A stretch of DNA of 64,000 nucleotides from Limnanthes douglasii subsp. nivea (GCA_036936605.1 JAUPFV010000003.1:106277278-106341277), one strand, 5' to 3'. Numbered from the stretch's first letter, positions 1 through 12,755 are shown. The notes: generated by a model not told the origin, from the letters alone. Program-made: numbers and translations.

Positions 1-199
1 TCATTGTACGAATATATTTTTCATTGAAAACTATGCTGTAAAGACCTGATGTGTCATGCATAATGACTAAATAGTCAGTTGAGTTGGGGATTTTGACATT
101 GAGTTTGAACCTTGGATTGCAATCAAAGATCAAGCCTTAACATATTTCCTAGTTGAATTTTATTCTGAACGGTCAGATATGGAGGTAGACAAAAAAGGT

Positions 200-915
200 T
201 TCGAAACAAAATCGATAGTCTGAACATATGGGGGTTCAAGTGAATCAGGATGTTGGGCGGAAGTGCACTTGGTCTCTCCAGATGGTATTGCAATGTATCA
301 AGTTATTCGCTCTAGATTTCAAGCATCGAATAATGAGGCAGAGTACGAAGCCGCTTTGGCAGATTTAAGACTTGTTCAGATTAGTGGGGCTAAAAAAGTT
401 AGACTAGTTCGCGACTCACAACTCCTTATAAAGCATGCATCCGGCCAATCTGAAGCTCGAAAATATCATTTAGTGAAGTATTAAAGAGTGTTAAAGGCCT
501 TAACATTAGTCTTCGAAAGCATCAAGTATGAACATGTTCATAGGACAAGAATTTTTTTGGCTGATTCTCTTGGTACCATAACATATTTCGATGAGTATCC
601 TTGGATTGTCACACAAGAAAGTCCTTCGATTACAAAGGGTTCTCAGAAAGTAGAAGGATCAGTTGAAGCTTTTCAAATCTCTATAACTACTAAAAAGGAT
701 TAGAGGAATGAAATTAAGGAATTTATGGTAAATGATGTTTTACCCATTAATAAAGTACTGGTAAAGAGAATATGGTTCAAAAAGTATGGTTACGTGTTAT
801 TGAGAGATATCTTATACAAAAGTTCTTTTAGCAAGCCTTTACTTCGATGCATTGGACAAAATAAATCACAAATAATATTATGTGAATTACATGATAGAGA
901 AGGGTCATCCAACGA
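200..915 (+). pseudogene. T1 RNase H and N-terminal integrase remnant
   Basis: Frames around 263-484 carry the Ty3-type RNase H signature ASNNEAEYEAAL followed by GAKKVRLVRDSQLL, the strand-helix pair found in Tat-type RNase H. The next frame (488-703) continues the domain. Positions 725-915 give the zinc-region start of integrase: a hydrophobic LYKSSFSKPLLRC stretch and a later ELHDREG. Stop codons at 482 and 701 and the loss of everything after ELHDREG make this a dead fragment. The same motifs recur in T2, T3 and T4 at 22.1-23.2, 26.6-26.8 and 58.9-59.5 kb. Confidence 0.8.
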
Positions 916-1210
916 ATGTTGGTCAATATTTTTTATTTTTTAGACTGGAAAGGTCTTCCAACGAATGTTGGTCAATAATTTATAACTTGTAGACTGGAAG
1001 AGTTTTCCAACGAATGTTGGTTAATATCTTTTGGCTTTTGGATTGAAAGCGTCTTCCAACGAATGTTGGTCAACAATTTTTATATTTTGGACCGGAAGGG
1101 TCTTCCAACGAATGTTGGTCAATAATTTTTATCTTTTTTTATTGGAAGTGTCTTCCAACGAATGTTGGTCACTAATTTTTACTTTAGGGCCAAAAGGGTT
1201 TTCCAATAAC
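901..1210 (+). repeat. Minisatellite of about 59 bp, six copies, in T1
   Basis: The core TCCAACGAATGTTGGTCAAT recurs six times at a spacing of roughly 55-62 bp, with T-rich spacers ending in a 'ctGGAAgGGTCTT'-like stretch. The copies are diverged, which points to old tandem amplification. They start directly after the truncated integrase frame and precede the antisense ORF, the usual site of tandem repeats in Tat-type elements. Confidence 0.9.
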
Positions 1211-1399
1211 CGTTGATGGATAACAATATTTTTATAAGAAAAAGTTAGGTGGAAAATAATTAATCGAAGAATATTTATATTAATGAAATTTTCTATAGTA
1301 GAAAATTCCTCAAAATAACACAAGGACTTAACAAAAAGTTCCAAAGGCATAATTGATTCATAAGAGTGAACACAAAAACAATAGCAATAAAAATTATCC

Positions 1400-3960
1400 C
1401 AGTATTTTTGTTACACCCCAAATGGGTACCTTCATTATCATCCGTCGATGAGTTGTTTGAGGAGGAACTGTTTGATTCTTCATAATCGCTGAATGATTAT
1501 TTATCCATCAAAGAAACACTTTTGGATGATACTTCTCCGCAACACGCACCCAAAGACTTCATAATTTCATATCGGGAAAATGTTCATAAATTTACCACCA
1601 CTAAAGCAAATTTAATTTTAGCATCCCTCTTTTCCAAACGAGAAATGTACTCAACAACATACTCCTCAAGACAAGAATTCTTATACTTTTCAGCGTCGTT
1701 CCTAAGATTTTTCTTCTTGGCAATGATTTTTTCGATATCCTTTACAACCCTCGCGAAGTATACCTTAGTTTTAGCACAAGCATCAGTGAGAGCATCTACA
1801 AACGTATTGTGATCAATATCTCTAGCAATAAATCGCTCTCGCTCATCATCAAATTATTCTTGCTCTGTTTTCAACTAAGTTTTTAATGCCTCAAACCTTG
1901 TCGAACGCTCAATAGAAATCTTCTTATAGTGAGCAAGCTCATCTTCTAACCTTTTCATATCAGATCTTTTTTTAACAACTCCCTTTTTGTAATGCTCTTT
2001 TCGGTTGGCTTTTCTATTGAGAAGGGTAGTAGCATGAAGTAATTTCTTAAGATTCACTGCTAGAAAGTCATTCTCATAGATATCAAAATATGCCGATGCA
2101 TGAGAACTAGCTTCAACATTCTTTGGAACTTCTTTTTTGTTCCCCTTACCTCTCTGGATGTCATTTATTTTGGCCTATTGAGAAACAGTCTATCCTATTG
2201 AATTTTGATGAGAATCTGAGTCTATGATAACGACCTTATCATGAGCAGGAATGATCAAAGTTGTTGTGTCATCATCTTCTTCAACAATTTTATTTTTACA
2301 TTTATCTTTGAACGTGTATCTCTTTGGGGGCCTCTTTGAGCCACCTTTCCTGGCAGGATTAACTTCTTCAGTTTCAACCTTAGCCATATTTCCCTTATCG
2401 GCTTTAATCCCAACATTGACCTCATCTTCTTTGACCATATCTTTTTTAGGCTCCCGATGACTTGGAGCCCTGGCCCTTGCATGAAGAAAGATAAGGTTGT
2501 TCGAGGCTTCCAATCGCTTGAGTATGTCATCTTGTGTGGGAGGCATCATGAGCTCTTCAAGAGACTTTTCCTCAGTCAAGTTGGCCTTCCAAATATGGAT
2601 TTTGGCCAGATTTGATAGAGTGAAGCACCTATGGAATTTATTGGACCAAGGTGTTAGCCCAGTAACTCAACTTTGCAAAGATCCGACTAACTTCTTCAAT
2701 ATGCTCCTCAAATGGTTTAGAGATCTTTTTCATTGCTTTTCCCAAATAAAGTTTTGGTAAAACAGATAAATAAATAAAATAAAGTAAAAGTAAAAGTTAG
2801 TACCTCGACTAGTCTATCTTAGTGTGAGCCGATGGGGTATATCCGCAGAGCTTTCGAAGCATGTGTCCCACAGTTCAGAAATGAATAAAAATCCAATTCT
2901 TGTCGTCTTCTTAGAGGTATTCCTCTATCTTGAACTTCTTCCCAAGGGTTAACGAGTAGAAAGGAAAGTGAGGGTTCTTGGAAACGTCGGTCAGCTCGAC
3001 AAACTGCTTCATTGAAAACCCAATTCAAGAGATTCGAGAAGTTATTATACAAGCCATCAGTGTGAACCATATGTTGGGTCCGACCTGAGTCAGACACAAA
3101 TTTATCAATTCAAAATACTTCACTAGAGCAGGGTCTATTGGGAATCGAAGACCCCAGTTTGGGATCTCCGAGTAGACAAATAATTTGTTGTCCCAAACTC
3201 ATAAAGGAGTTTCCTCGGCCTCAGGAAATAAAATTTGAATGGAGTCTGAAATTCCCCATCGGTCTCTAATCTTGGCCTCCTCGAATGGTTGGTAATATTT
3301 GTACATAATCGTGTGTAACACCATAAAATACTTGGCTTCAACCTTTCATAAATTATTTCCCAAAATAGCTTCAAGGGTCAAGGGTGGTTCAATGTTATCT
3401 TTTTTAATTCTTCTTTGACTCAGTCACCCAGTGGACAAAAGAACTTGTTTTAGCCTTATTATGGGGAGTTGATGCTTGAGTCTGGATGGAAAGTCTAACC
3501 TGAGAAGTCGGTGCATGGATAGCTCTGATGGGTTGAGCATCTATAACAATTACATCTTCCTCTTGGTCAACATCAGGTTCATCAACCAGATGCATTTCTC
3601 ATACCTTCTGGATGGATTCGAGGGGCGAAAATATCGTTCTTTACTCGTACAGGTTTGGATGACGGTTTTTGAGAAGTTACCTCGGGAGTCATCTAAGGAG
3701 TACTCTATGTGGTATTTTGAGGGGTAGGAACAGTAGATGCAAGCTTAATTTTTGTGTACCTTTTTTTATCAAAAGCTTTATGGATTTTTCCCTATTTGAA
3801 TGATCATCATTGCCTTTTTCAGTTGCATGGTGTTTATCGCCTATCGGAATAAACGTGGAAATATTAATTGATTTTTTTGAAAAGCTAAGGTCACCATTGT
3901 CAAGTCTTGGACAAGCCTGACTGGGGGGCTGAATGGTAGGATGATCAGATGGAGTGCTGG
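1400..3960 (-). pseudogene. T1 antisense extra ORF (aORF), decayed
   Basis: On the minus strand several broken frames (3374-3135, 3097-2819, 2579-2190, 2057-1875) line up with the aORFs of T2, T4 and the 18.3-kb element. The diagnostic core, read from about 3230 to 3040, runs RWG, then FPEAEETPL, then NWGLRFPIDPALVKYFEL and LNLC-like and IWFTLMA-like stretches, across a frame change. Frames at 2579-1875 are lysine- and glutamate-rich and could form coiled coil. Similar plant entries are labelled 'putative gypsy type transposon'. Function is unknown. Stops and frame changes indicate it is not translated intact. Confidence 0.7.
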
Positions 3961-4797
3961 TGCCTGAAGTCTTTGTTGCCTCAGAGTGTTTTTATATCGG
4001 AGTCAGTAGTCAGGAGAATCTACAGAGGTCTATTCTTCTCTTCTATGTCGGTGGATTTTCTCTCTTGAGCTCTTTTACGAATATTGAATCACTCCCAAAT
4101 CTTATATCTATCAAATTTTTTAGGCGTGAAAGGAGGAAAAAAATTCTTAGAGAAACAAAATTGTTTCTCTCTCTAACTATAGGTTTTCTCTTTATCTCTA
4201 TAGAAAATGTGAAAATAAATAAATTTGAAATGGTAAGTGCATTGAAATATTTTAAAATTAAATGCGGGCTTTCAATGATTACAAAGACCCAAATAGGTGA
4301 AAGGTTTCTCTTAGGTAGTGGGTGTCTAGGAAATTTAAAGAGTCTTCTGTAAATAACCAATATACTTATGATTTAAAGTGCACATGTGTTGAGAAGTGTA
4401 AGAGTTTTCTGACATACTTCTTCAATCACAAGTTATTTTCAAAGGCATATATGTTTGTGTCAATAAATAATTGACACGTTGATCAAAATAATTGCACGCG
4501 TCATCAATAAAAAAAATTGACATATGGACTGGATGCGGCATGTATGCCACCTGTCAGAAACCGCTCTAATACGTGGCCTAAAAATACACGACGCACAAAC
4601 ATGAAGTCATCGTTGCCATTTGTGAGATCATGAATTCAAAGAGATGCATAAATAAGAATATTCTAAGGAGAAGCATAAGGAAGAATAATCAGAAGGGATA
4701 AAAGGAAGATGAGACCGAAGAGACACGCGAAGAGAAAAATATGATTCCCTAGATTAGTCCTTACTCAAATATCTTCACAATAACTAGGGGGCGGGGC

Positions 4798-5186
4798 TGC
4801 TGATAAAGGGAGGAAATATTATGAAGAATAAGTTAAATTAGGTAAATAAGGGAGTTAATTTGGTTTAACAATATATTATGTAAGAAACCTAACAAGTATG
4901 TAATACTGAGGGTGCTTTGTGTAATAAATAAAAAATATAATTAAGGTTAGTAAAATATAATTAAGGGTATTTATAAGAAATGGTAAACTTGTTAATTATA
5001 GACCCGCAATTTTTATTATATAAAGAAACTCTCCTTTCTGGGAAAGGGTCAATCATTAATCAATCATTGGCACTGTTATTTTATTTGTTATTTTCTCTTT
5101 CTACGTTTCACATTTCTCTCTCGAAATACCCCATTGCAAACATTGATTAGATAGACAAACCCTCTAAGAAATCTTTGGAACTATCA
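4798..5186 (+). repeat. T1 3' LTR with preceding polypurine tract
   Basis: A GGGGGCGGGG purine tract at 4787-4796 immediately precedes TGCTGATAAAGG. The block ends CTATCA at 5186, just where copia coding similarity starts. It contains TATATAAAG-like sequence near 5017-5024 and a pyrimidine-rich leader, as expected for an LTR promoter and R/U5. No second copy is in the window, so the boundaries come from TG...CA ends and context. Confidence 0.6.
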
Positions 5187-6224
5187 ACTATGTTACTTGG
5201 TTTTCATGCTAGTAATCACGATTCAACTTTACTTATCAGATGTACAAGTACATGGCATATTATTTTATCTTTATATGTATATGACATGTGATAATATTTA
5301 TAGCATTGAGTCACTAAAATGTTATTTGGCTCATTGGTTTGCAATGAAATACTTAGGGTTGTTGCATTATTTATTTGATACAGAGGTGGCTCAGTCTCAG
5401 AAAGGTTATATACTTTACGAGATAAAATATATATCTAATTTATTTGAATGAGTGCAACTTTCTAATAACATGATGACAAGCAACCATCTGGAAACCAATG
5501 CTCAGTATTCTCCAATTGATGGTGTTCGTTTATCCAACTCGACTTTATACTATATTATTGGGAGAGCTTGGAATTATCTTACAGTTACTCGGCCAAATAT
5601 AGCTCATGTTGTTCATGTGGTTAGTTAGTTTTTTTATGCTCTCACTTATGTGCACTGAGGATTCGTTCTTCGTATATTGATATATCTTCGTGACACTCAG
5701 CTATATAGCATTTTATTTCCTTCGACTTCTTCACTTGAACTGTGTTTCTATTGTGATTTTTAATGGGACAATGATCCTCGTAATTGTAAACCCACTATTG
5801 GTTTTTGCGTTATTTTTATATTCATTAATCTAATGGAAAAAAAAGAAACAATATGTTATTTATAGATCATGTACTCATGTGAGTATCATGTTATGGCACT
5901 GACTACGTGTAAGATTGTTTGGTTATGGTGGTTTCTTGCATATATGTAATTAACATTACTAAGCTTACTTTCTTATATTTTGATAACAAAAGCCTTATGT
6001 AGATTGAAAATAATTATTTTTTCACGAGAGGACGAAGCACATTGAAATTGATTGTCACTTCACTCACTATCATCCTCAGCTCTGCACCATCTCGCCTTCA
6101 TATGTTCCATGAAATTTCAAGGTTTATGATATTTTCACAAAGGCTCAACCGACATCACGACTTTATTTTTTTAATAATAAACTTTCAATGCTAACTATTG
6201 TTGCATTATAAATATGAAAGAGGA
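5187..6224 (+). pseudogene. Ty1/copia reverse transcriptase-RNase H fragment
   Basis: Similarity begins directly after the T1 LTR with LGFHASNHDSTLLI and LSLYVYDM. The second is the RT catalytic box in which YVDD has become YVYD. It continues with MKYLGLLHYLF, GYILYEIKYISNLFE and, in other frames, RPNIAHVVHVV and an RNase H segment (GFCVIF, SEYHVMALTTCKIVW). Frameshifts and stops are frequent. It ends at a short purine run before 6225. Earlier parts (gag, protease, integrase) lie outside the window or are lost. Confidence 0.8.
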
Positions 6225-6370
6225 TGTTATAGATATTGAGGCTATTATAAATATTATTCTTATTAATGCATATTATTACTCTGTAAATAATGGCTTAAAC
6301 TCTTTGTAAATACATTATTCCAAATTATAAAAACCCTAGTCGTCTTCTTTATTTCTCTCTCTTTCCATAA
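6225..6370 (+). repeat. Possible short copia 3' LTR
   Basis: TGTTATAGATATTG follows the purine run GAAAGAGGA just downstream of the copia RNase H end. The block is AT-rich and ends in a CT-rich stretch near 6360, like the short LTRs of some copia lineages. No partner LTR is in the window, so this is tentative. Confidence 0.35.
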
Positions 6371-8332
6371 ATATGTATATAATTGGTAATATCTCTTCTG
6401 AGAGTGATGATCAATCAAATGTTAAAGATGGTGTGAATGATGCATACGTTTATACTAAAGAGCTAAAAGCTTCAAATGATGCAGTTATTGCACTAAATCC
6501 TAGTTTTTCCTCTATATCTCTTATAAACTTATACTTCAACTTCATATGGAAACCCTCATGTTCAAGTCAACCTTTTTGGTGTGAATATGTCTATTGTGCC
6601 ACTTTAACAGGTGTTGTAGCTTCAAAATAATTTCTAAATCAAATCTCTGAGGTGCTTAATCACAACCTCAACTAGTAAAGTATAGATGTTTATTTGTCTA
6701 TCTACTTTAAAATTAACCAACATACAAATAAACTTGGGATTATAGGTAACCCATGGTTATTATTTTCTTTATTTAGTTTATAAATATCACATAGTTAGCT
6801 GAAATATTTTAAATGTGCAGAGTATATTTGATTCTTTTGATTTGTTTCACCAATGTTGTTATCCCAACTTTACATGCTCTATATCATTGGTATTTGTTGA
6901 AAAATATTGCACAGTCTTTTGAGGACAGTTCAGAAATAAAGGTCATACTGGAAACCAAAATTGAAGTTAAGAAAAGGTGCAAGTATAGTTACAAGAGAAT
7001 ACTATTGTTGAGAACAAACTGAAGCTTAAAATTGAATTCGATGTTGTTATTAAGAAGAAATTGAAAGTCAAGTTGCAACATGAGAGAATAACCAAAATTC
7101 AACTAAAGAACCAGTTGGTTTATAAGTCTTTACTTTTGGCATAAAAGTAAGATATTAATCTAATTCTTGCCACAAAACTTTATAATTTCCATCAAGAAAC
7201 CAAAGAATTCTACTATTAAATTCAAAAAATACTGAAGTCCTTGGGTAGTCGAGTAAATTGATCATTATAAATTTATTGCTAAAGTATTCGGCGAACAAGA
7301 TAACTTGCACCAAAATTTAGACGCATTATTATAAAATAATATTAAATTTCATGTACATTAGATAACGAATAATCCATGTGGGTTGACACTCCAGTTAGAT
7401 TTCAAACATAAATGGTAGCAAATTCCCTATGATTTGGTGTGTAAGACTGAGTCTGCTTCAAACTTACCCTTAGACTAATTTTCCAAACCATAAAATTGGA
7501 AAAACTTTGGTGATTATTCATCCTCATAAATCAAGTCAAGTTCCTTCATCCAAAGTTTTCGAATATATAGTTGCTCGTTTTGATAAAAATACCCATCCAT
7601 CTATTTTTAGCCAAAAATGTACCTATAATTGCTTTGACCGAAAAGTACATCTAGTTGTTTTGACTGATAAAAGCATCCTCGCGTCACACAAACAAAAATA
7701 ATGATTTGGCATCTAATCATAAATATTATATCCTTTAGAGTTTTTTTTCGTTTTATTAGGAAAAAATGTTTAATTTTACTAATGCTCATGAACCAAGTCC
7801 ATTTTATATGGAAATTCTGGAAGGTTTAACCTTTGTTGTTAGTGAATTTATTCTCTACTTTTTATTTTAATTTTTTTTTTCATTTAAACTTGTAGTTACT
7901 ATTTTTAAATTTTCAACAAATAATGTGTTGTTTCATTAAATAATCATCTTTATAGGAAAATATACTTCAAGGAACATGGACTTTTTGTGAGTTTTATTAA
8001 GAGTAATAATTTTTTCTAATATTTATAAGGCTTTAAGAATGAATCAGTTCACACTTGGTTTCGTCTAGTTCTGCAAGAAATACGAGGACCGTTCGAATAC
8101 TATACTTCATCTCAATCTTACCTATTATTTTTGTTTATAAGGTATGCCCAATATCTCAAAATGTTAGTCTTATTTTAATTTTATTGTTTTTTCTTGGAGA
8201 TTTTAAGATTATTTAAGGTGCCAAAGACTATATTAAATCCCATAATTATCCTTTTAAGTTAATACCCTTGTCCAAATTTTTGTATTTAATATTTTTTCTC
8301 CAGTTGAATCCATGAATTTTCTCATTTTTTTG

Positions 8333-8383
<51 letters not shown>

Positions 8384-8600
8384 CTCCTTGTAATTTTAGT
8401 ATAATTTTTAGATACACTCATTGAACAAAAATATAAAATGGTATATTTTGTTTGGATTTTTTTTATTAATTGTTAGATGTCTCATAAAGACTTTACTCGC
8501 ACCACCAAGCATTTAAAAAGTACACCACATATGAAAGCTCGAAACATTTACAAAGAAAAATTAATAAACAAATAATTATATTAGAGCTTCATATGTTTTA
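6371..8600. other. AT-rich stretch without a recognised gene
   Basis: Small frames at 6373-6630 (PSFSSISLIN) and 6813-7022 are open but show no family I can name; the first loosely recalls a copia gag N-terminus. An (AT)n tract lies at 8335-8380. No terminal repeats or coding similarity could be supported elsewhere. Confidence 0.4.
8335..8380. repeat. (AT)n microsatellite
   Basis: An uninterrupted AT dinucleotide run of about 46 bp. Confidence 0.97.
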
Positions 8601-9580
8601 TATTTTATGGATACCAAAGTTGTTTTCCTTCCTCATCGATTAGTCGATACGTATCTGAATTTACTTTTTACTGTGTAAGGGCCTTCCCAATTTGGGACTA
8701 GCTTGTCGATGTTTTTTTTGTATGAAGGAATACCCTTCTAAAGAATTTTCCCATTTCTTAAACTCTGAAATAAGAATTTTGGATTGTAATTATTACGCAT
8801 AAGATTTTTATAGTGTTTTGAACCGAATATGGGCTTTAACCATTTTTTCCCTCTATCACATTAAGTTAAGCTTGCATTGCGTTTGAGTGTTGATTTCCGC
8901 GTATGTATAGATTCTATATGAGGCATAGTTGTTTCAGACGGTACAAATATTACCATGCCATACACAAGTGCAAATAACGTTTCATCTTTTGGTGCCTTTA
9001 GAATGGTTATGTAAGACCATAGAACTTATTGTATAAATTTTGGTTGATTTCATGTTTCTTACTCCAACATTTCCTTATTCTACCGGATGGTTCGGTTAGT
9101 AACTTTGACTTTGTCATTAGTCTATGGATGAAAATAGTAGGATAATTTTTGTTTTATACTTTTCTTTACACATAATCATGTCACCTTATCACTCTGAAAT
9201 TGGGTTTTATTGTTTGTTGTTATGATTGTTGGTACTCCATAACGATGCTAAATGTTTGTTGCTAAGAATTTGATTACTTTATCTTTTTTAATATTTCATA
9301 ATAGGTTGGTTTCTACCTATTTTGTGAATTTATCTAACGCTACTATTAATAACTATATTATTTCGATAGCTTGAAGAAGTGTCCGCATAATATCAAGGCC
9401 CCGTATGCTAAACATAATTGCTTCATATATTATTTTTAATATCACAATCGTGACTTGGATAAAATTAGAGAATCTTTGTCAAAATATTTAACTTTAACGT
9501 GGTATTAAAGCTCTATTCCTTCGATATCCAATTATAAAACTTCAATTTTTTGCTTTCGTTCAATAGGCTTTGAAGATGTA
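8600..9580 (-). pseudogene. Tat-like integrase C-terminal fragment
   Basis: On the minus strand the region near 8700-8640 reads PNWEGPYTV followed by a YVSTNR-like end, matching the C-terminal box in which KLGPxWEGPY is typical. Upstream on that strand are degraded versions of the 'FALVYGM' and HxRxNQ-like stretches seen in T2-T4 integrases. It is riddled with stops and lacks the catalytic residues I could recognise. It abuts copia A at about 9600-9650. Confidence 0.65.
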
Positions 9581-9649
9581 CATGTAAAACCTGTTTTAGC
9601 CACAAAAAACCACAACTCAATCAAATTAGCACATTAAATATTATTATAC

Positions 9650-11998
9650 TAGATATACGTAATTGATATGGTGGTGAAACATCATGCCCTCTAAAGTTAA
9701 CTACTAAAACATATGGTAATATAATGGGGAATTTATAATATGAAAAGTGGATTGTTAAAGACCAACTCCCTATAGGTTGTCTTTACAACACTGTGAACAT
9801 TGAGCTAACTACTCAATTTATGAAAGAACAAGGATCCAAAGACTTGTGAAATGCAACTAATAAATTTTTTGGATCATATACATGATCTAGGATAACATAT
9901 TTCAAGTCAGAATTCTAAGGAACAAGGAAATACGCTTAAACTGTAAAAGAGTATCTAAATAAGATTGAAAACATAACTCTAATGTGATATTAACATAAAA
10001 TTGTATCTCCATTGATGACATAATCACTCAAGTATTGGTTGAAGTAGACTTAGAATACAAACCAATAGTGGTGATGCTAGCAGAAAAATAAATAATAAAT
10101 TTGTTGGAGTTATAAATGACTATACTGGTCATTGAAAACAGGTTAAAGCAGTTGCATAACATACAAAACACAACATCTAATATAAACCTAGCTTCAATAA
10201 ACTAAATTGCTAACAAGATATAAGGAAGGTCACAGAACAACAAAAAATTTAGATATCAGAATAATAGCTATCTTATAGGACACTTCAAAGGTTGTATACG
10301 AAGAATACAAACCAATAGTGGTGATGCTAGCAGAAAAATAAATAATAAATTTGTTGGAGTTATAAATGACTATACTGTTCATTGAAAACAGGTTAAAGTT
10401 GTTGCATAACATACAAAACACAACATCTAATATAAACCTAGCTTCAATAAACTAAATTGCTAACAAGATATAAGGAAGGTCACAGAACAACAACAATTTT
10501 AGATATCAGAATAATATCTATCTTATAGGACACTTCAAAGGTTGTATAAGAAGAAAAACTAATTCAAATAACTACTCAAACAACTATACAAGCAGAGGCC
10601 TTATATGATGCAATGTTTCTTGTAAAAAACCTCATTGTTAGATATATGGGTGATATATACACTAAGAGGTTATTTGCTACTTTAAAAATTACTTTATCTA
10701 CATGATAGCTACACCAAATGACAACCTAAGAGTGGTATATACCAAGTTAAATACTTGGCCACACAGGATCAAGGAGGATAAACTTCATGGTATACAGATA
10801 GTGGTCAATGCAACTGGAAACTCTAGTCTTATAAGCTAAATTGGTGATTAAATAGTAGGAGATCTATTATTTTAGGTAGTGGTGAAAACTACTCATTCCA
10901 CATATACGATAGTCTAAAATTACTACTAACACCAAATAAATATGTTACATTAAAAAACATACTTCATATCCCTAAAATAAACAACAAAAATATTATCAAT
11001 TTATCAACTTATTTCACATAACATGTGTGTGTTGAATTTTACGACTATGGTTGCTTCGTAAAGTACAAGAAAATATGGATGGTACTTTTCAAAGAGAGAT
11101 CTAACGATGGTCTTTACAAAATAGAATAACCACCTAGCTTAGTATGGTTAATTACGAGTCATTAATATTTCACTCAGGAAAATTATATACTGAGTCTACT
11201 TATTCTTTAGATAAGTATAGTAAAACAAATAGTTCAAGTTCCCTAAAAGAAGGATAAAATATGAAGCCACTATTCTAGCAAATTTCTGTCAATTATTCTA
11301 AAATAATGTAATATTTCCACAACTCTGAGTAATGAAATAAAATTTTATGATGCATGCCAATTGAGCAAGTAATATGTCTTACCTTATTCTACTTCAAGTT
11401 CATATTCTACAAATATTATGTAGTTCATACATACTAATATTTAGATTAATTCAGATATGAAATCCCGATGTGGGTTTAGGTATTACATTCATTTTCTAGA
11501 TGATTTAATATATATATATATATATATATAGTTATATCCATTAAGAGAGAATACTGAAGGATTGATTACATTAACTCATTACAAAAATAATTAAAAATAA
11601 ATTTGAAAGGATTCAAAGTTTTAAAATATGATTGAGGTGGTGAGTTTAGCTATTTTATTCTAATAATTAAGAAATTATACATTTCCTTAAGAACCTCATA
11701 TTCTTGTACCTCTTCCCATGATGGAACGACTAATAGAAAACATAAACACATTTTGTTGAAATGGGCTTAACCTATCTAACATAAACTAAATTACCTTACA
11801 AATAAGAAACTGAAGTCTTTTTACAGCTACCTTTCTAATTAATAAACTCCATGCTTTTATCCTGAAGAACCGCTTACCATATGAGAAACTATATAACGAA
11901 GAACAAAATTATATAGCCCAAAAGATATTTGGTTGTGCATGTTTTTCCTGCTTTAAGACCATATCGGTCCCATAAATTTTAATACTTATTACTCCATG
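9650..11998 (+). pseudogene. Copia A, part 1: gag, protease and integrase
   Basis: Gag similarity runs from about 9690 (WIVKDQLPIGCLYNTV-type helix segment, YFKSEF, TVKEYLNKIENI), interrupted by a 250-bp tandem duplication. Protease is marked by WYTDSG near 10780. The pre-integrase segment reads LKNILHIPKI and DGLYKIE-like words (10950-11130). Integrase core pieces include GFRYYIHFLDDL at about 11470-11510 and a GGEF box near 11640. The integrase end reads LINKLHAF, LPYEKLYNE, IFGCACFSCF near 11840-11960. Coding similarity stops at about 11998 at the segment that normally reads 'STPC'. It appears to resume at 23215. Many stops; dead. Confidence 0.8.
10052..10551 (+). repeat. 250-bp direct tandem duplication inside copia A gag
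   Basis: Two adjoining copies, 10052-10301 and 10302-10551, both start AGAATACAAACCAATAGTG (the second copy starts immediately after the first ends). By eye they differ at only about seven or eight bases. This is far closer than the decay of the surrounding gag, so the duplication is later than most of the element's mutations. Confidence 0.93.
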
Positions 11999-11999
11999 A

Positions 12000-12755
12000 A
12001 TAATTGGAAGTCAAAAATATTAGATTTGGTCTGAAATAGTTTTTAGGTCGATTGATTCAATAGCTACAGAGAGAGTAGTAAAAGATTTATATATAGAGAA
12101 AGTGACAAGTGTCAAAGTCCAAGTCTTATCATTCATCCATTTAAGATAAAGTACACTTATTAATATGAGTTACAAATAATAATAAACACACTCAATTTAT
12201 ATGATTTTGCACTACATTACATTACTAAATAAAAACGTGTGTCTCATATATTACACTTTTAGTCATTTAAGTTTGTTGCTTACACAAAACCTCACATATA
12301 TATTATTTGTAGATCTTTTAACCTCTTCTAAATTAATTATTAATGATCAAATTATTTATACCCTTACCGATAACCCATAGTATTTGCAAAGATTTCTTAA
12401 AGAGGACTAAAATTTATCTTCGTATAAGACCTCATCAAATTTTTATGGGTAAAAGAGCTAAACCTAAGGTATTCCTTTAGCTAACCCTCACCAGAGATTT
12501 CCTGAAGTAATCCCCTTAAAGTGTTATTCCTCTGACATATTCCAACACCTATTGAAACCATAACAGTCCCATCATGTAGTCGTTATCCCAAAAGATTGAG
12601 GTGTCTCAGTCAAAAAATACCTTTGAACTTACCATAAAAAAACTCATAAATATTTTTAGTCATTTACTATAAATGCAACTCACGGTATCATAAATTCTTA
12701 CCTAATAATATCTAGAGATAGAAATAAAAAAATGTTATCCCTTCTCTCCTCCGTT
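12000..12755 (-). repeat. Possible 3' LTR and purine tract of T2
   Basis: Copia similarity stops near 11998 and the aORF region of T2 begins after about 12760. In between is AT-rich DNA with, on the minus strand, a TATAAATAA box near 12350 and a purine tract (complement of CCCTTCTCTCCTCC at 12738-12753). That is what a 3' LTR of a minus-strand element would show. No second copy was found, so this is inferred from position. Confidence 0.35.

Larger units (their letters stand above)
1..5186 (+). mobile_element. T1: 3' part of a Tat/Ogre-like Ty3/gypsy LTR retrotransposon
   Basis: Read left to right, this stretch has decayed RNase H, the beginning of integrase, a run of about 59-bp repeats, a long antisense ORF region, a purine tract and an LTR-like block ending in CTATCA. 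That order (pol, tandem repeats, antisense extra ORF, 3' LTR) is known for the Tat lineage of plant Ty3/gypsy elements. The 5' half lies outside the window. Integrase stops soon after its zinc-binding region and runs straight into the repeats, so the catalytic core is deleted. A copia RT fragment begins immediately after the LTR, so T1 may have inserted into that copia element; its left target-site copy cannot be checked. Lineage assignment is inference from layout and short motifs. Confidence 0.75.

Noticed and set aside
901..1210. Regularly spaced palindromic repeats (CCAACGAATGTTGG) resembling a CRISPR array
   Set aside because: The spacing is about 59 bp but the spacers are themselves related and T-rich, the repeats are diverged, and the context is a plant retrotransposon. 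It is a minisatellite.
6373..7022. Possible novel small genes at 6373-6630 and 6813-7022
   Set aside because: Open frames of 70-85 codons are expected by chance in this much sequence. No start context, splice signals or family similarity supports them.
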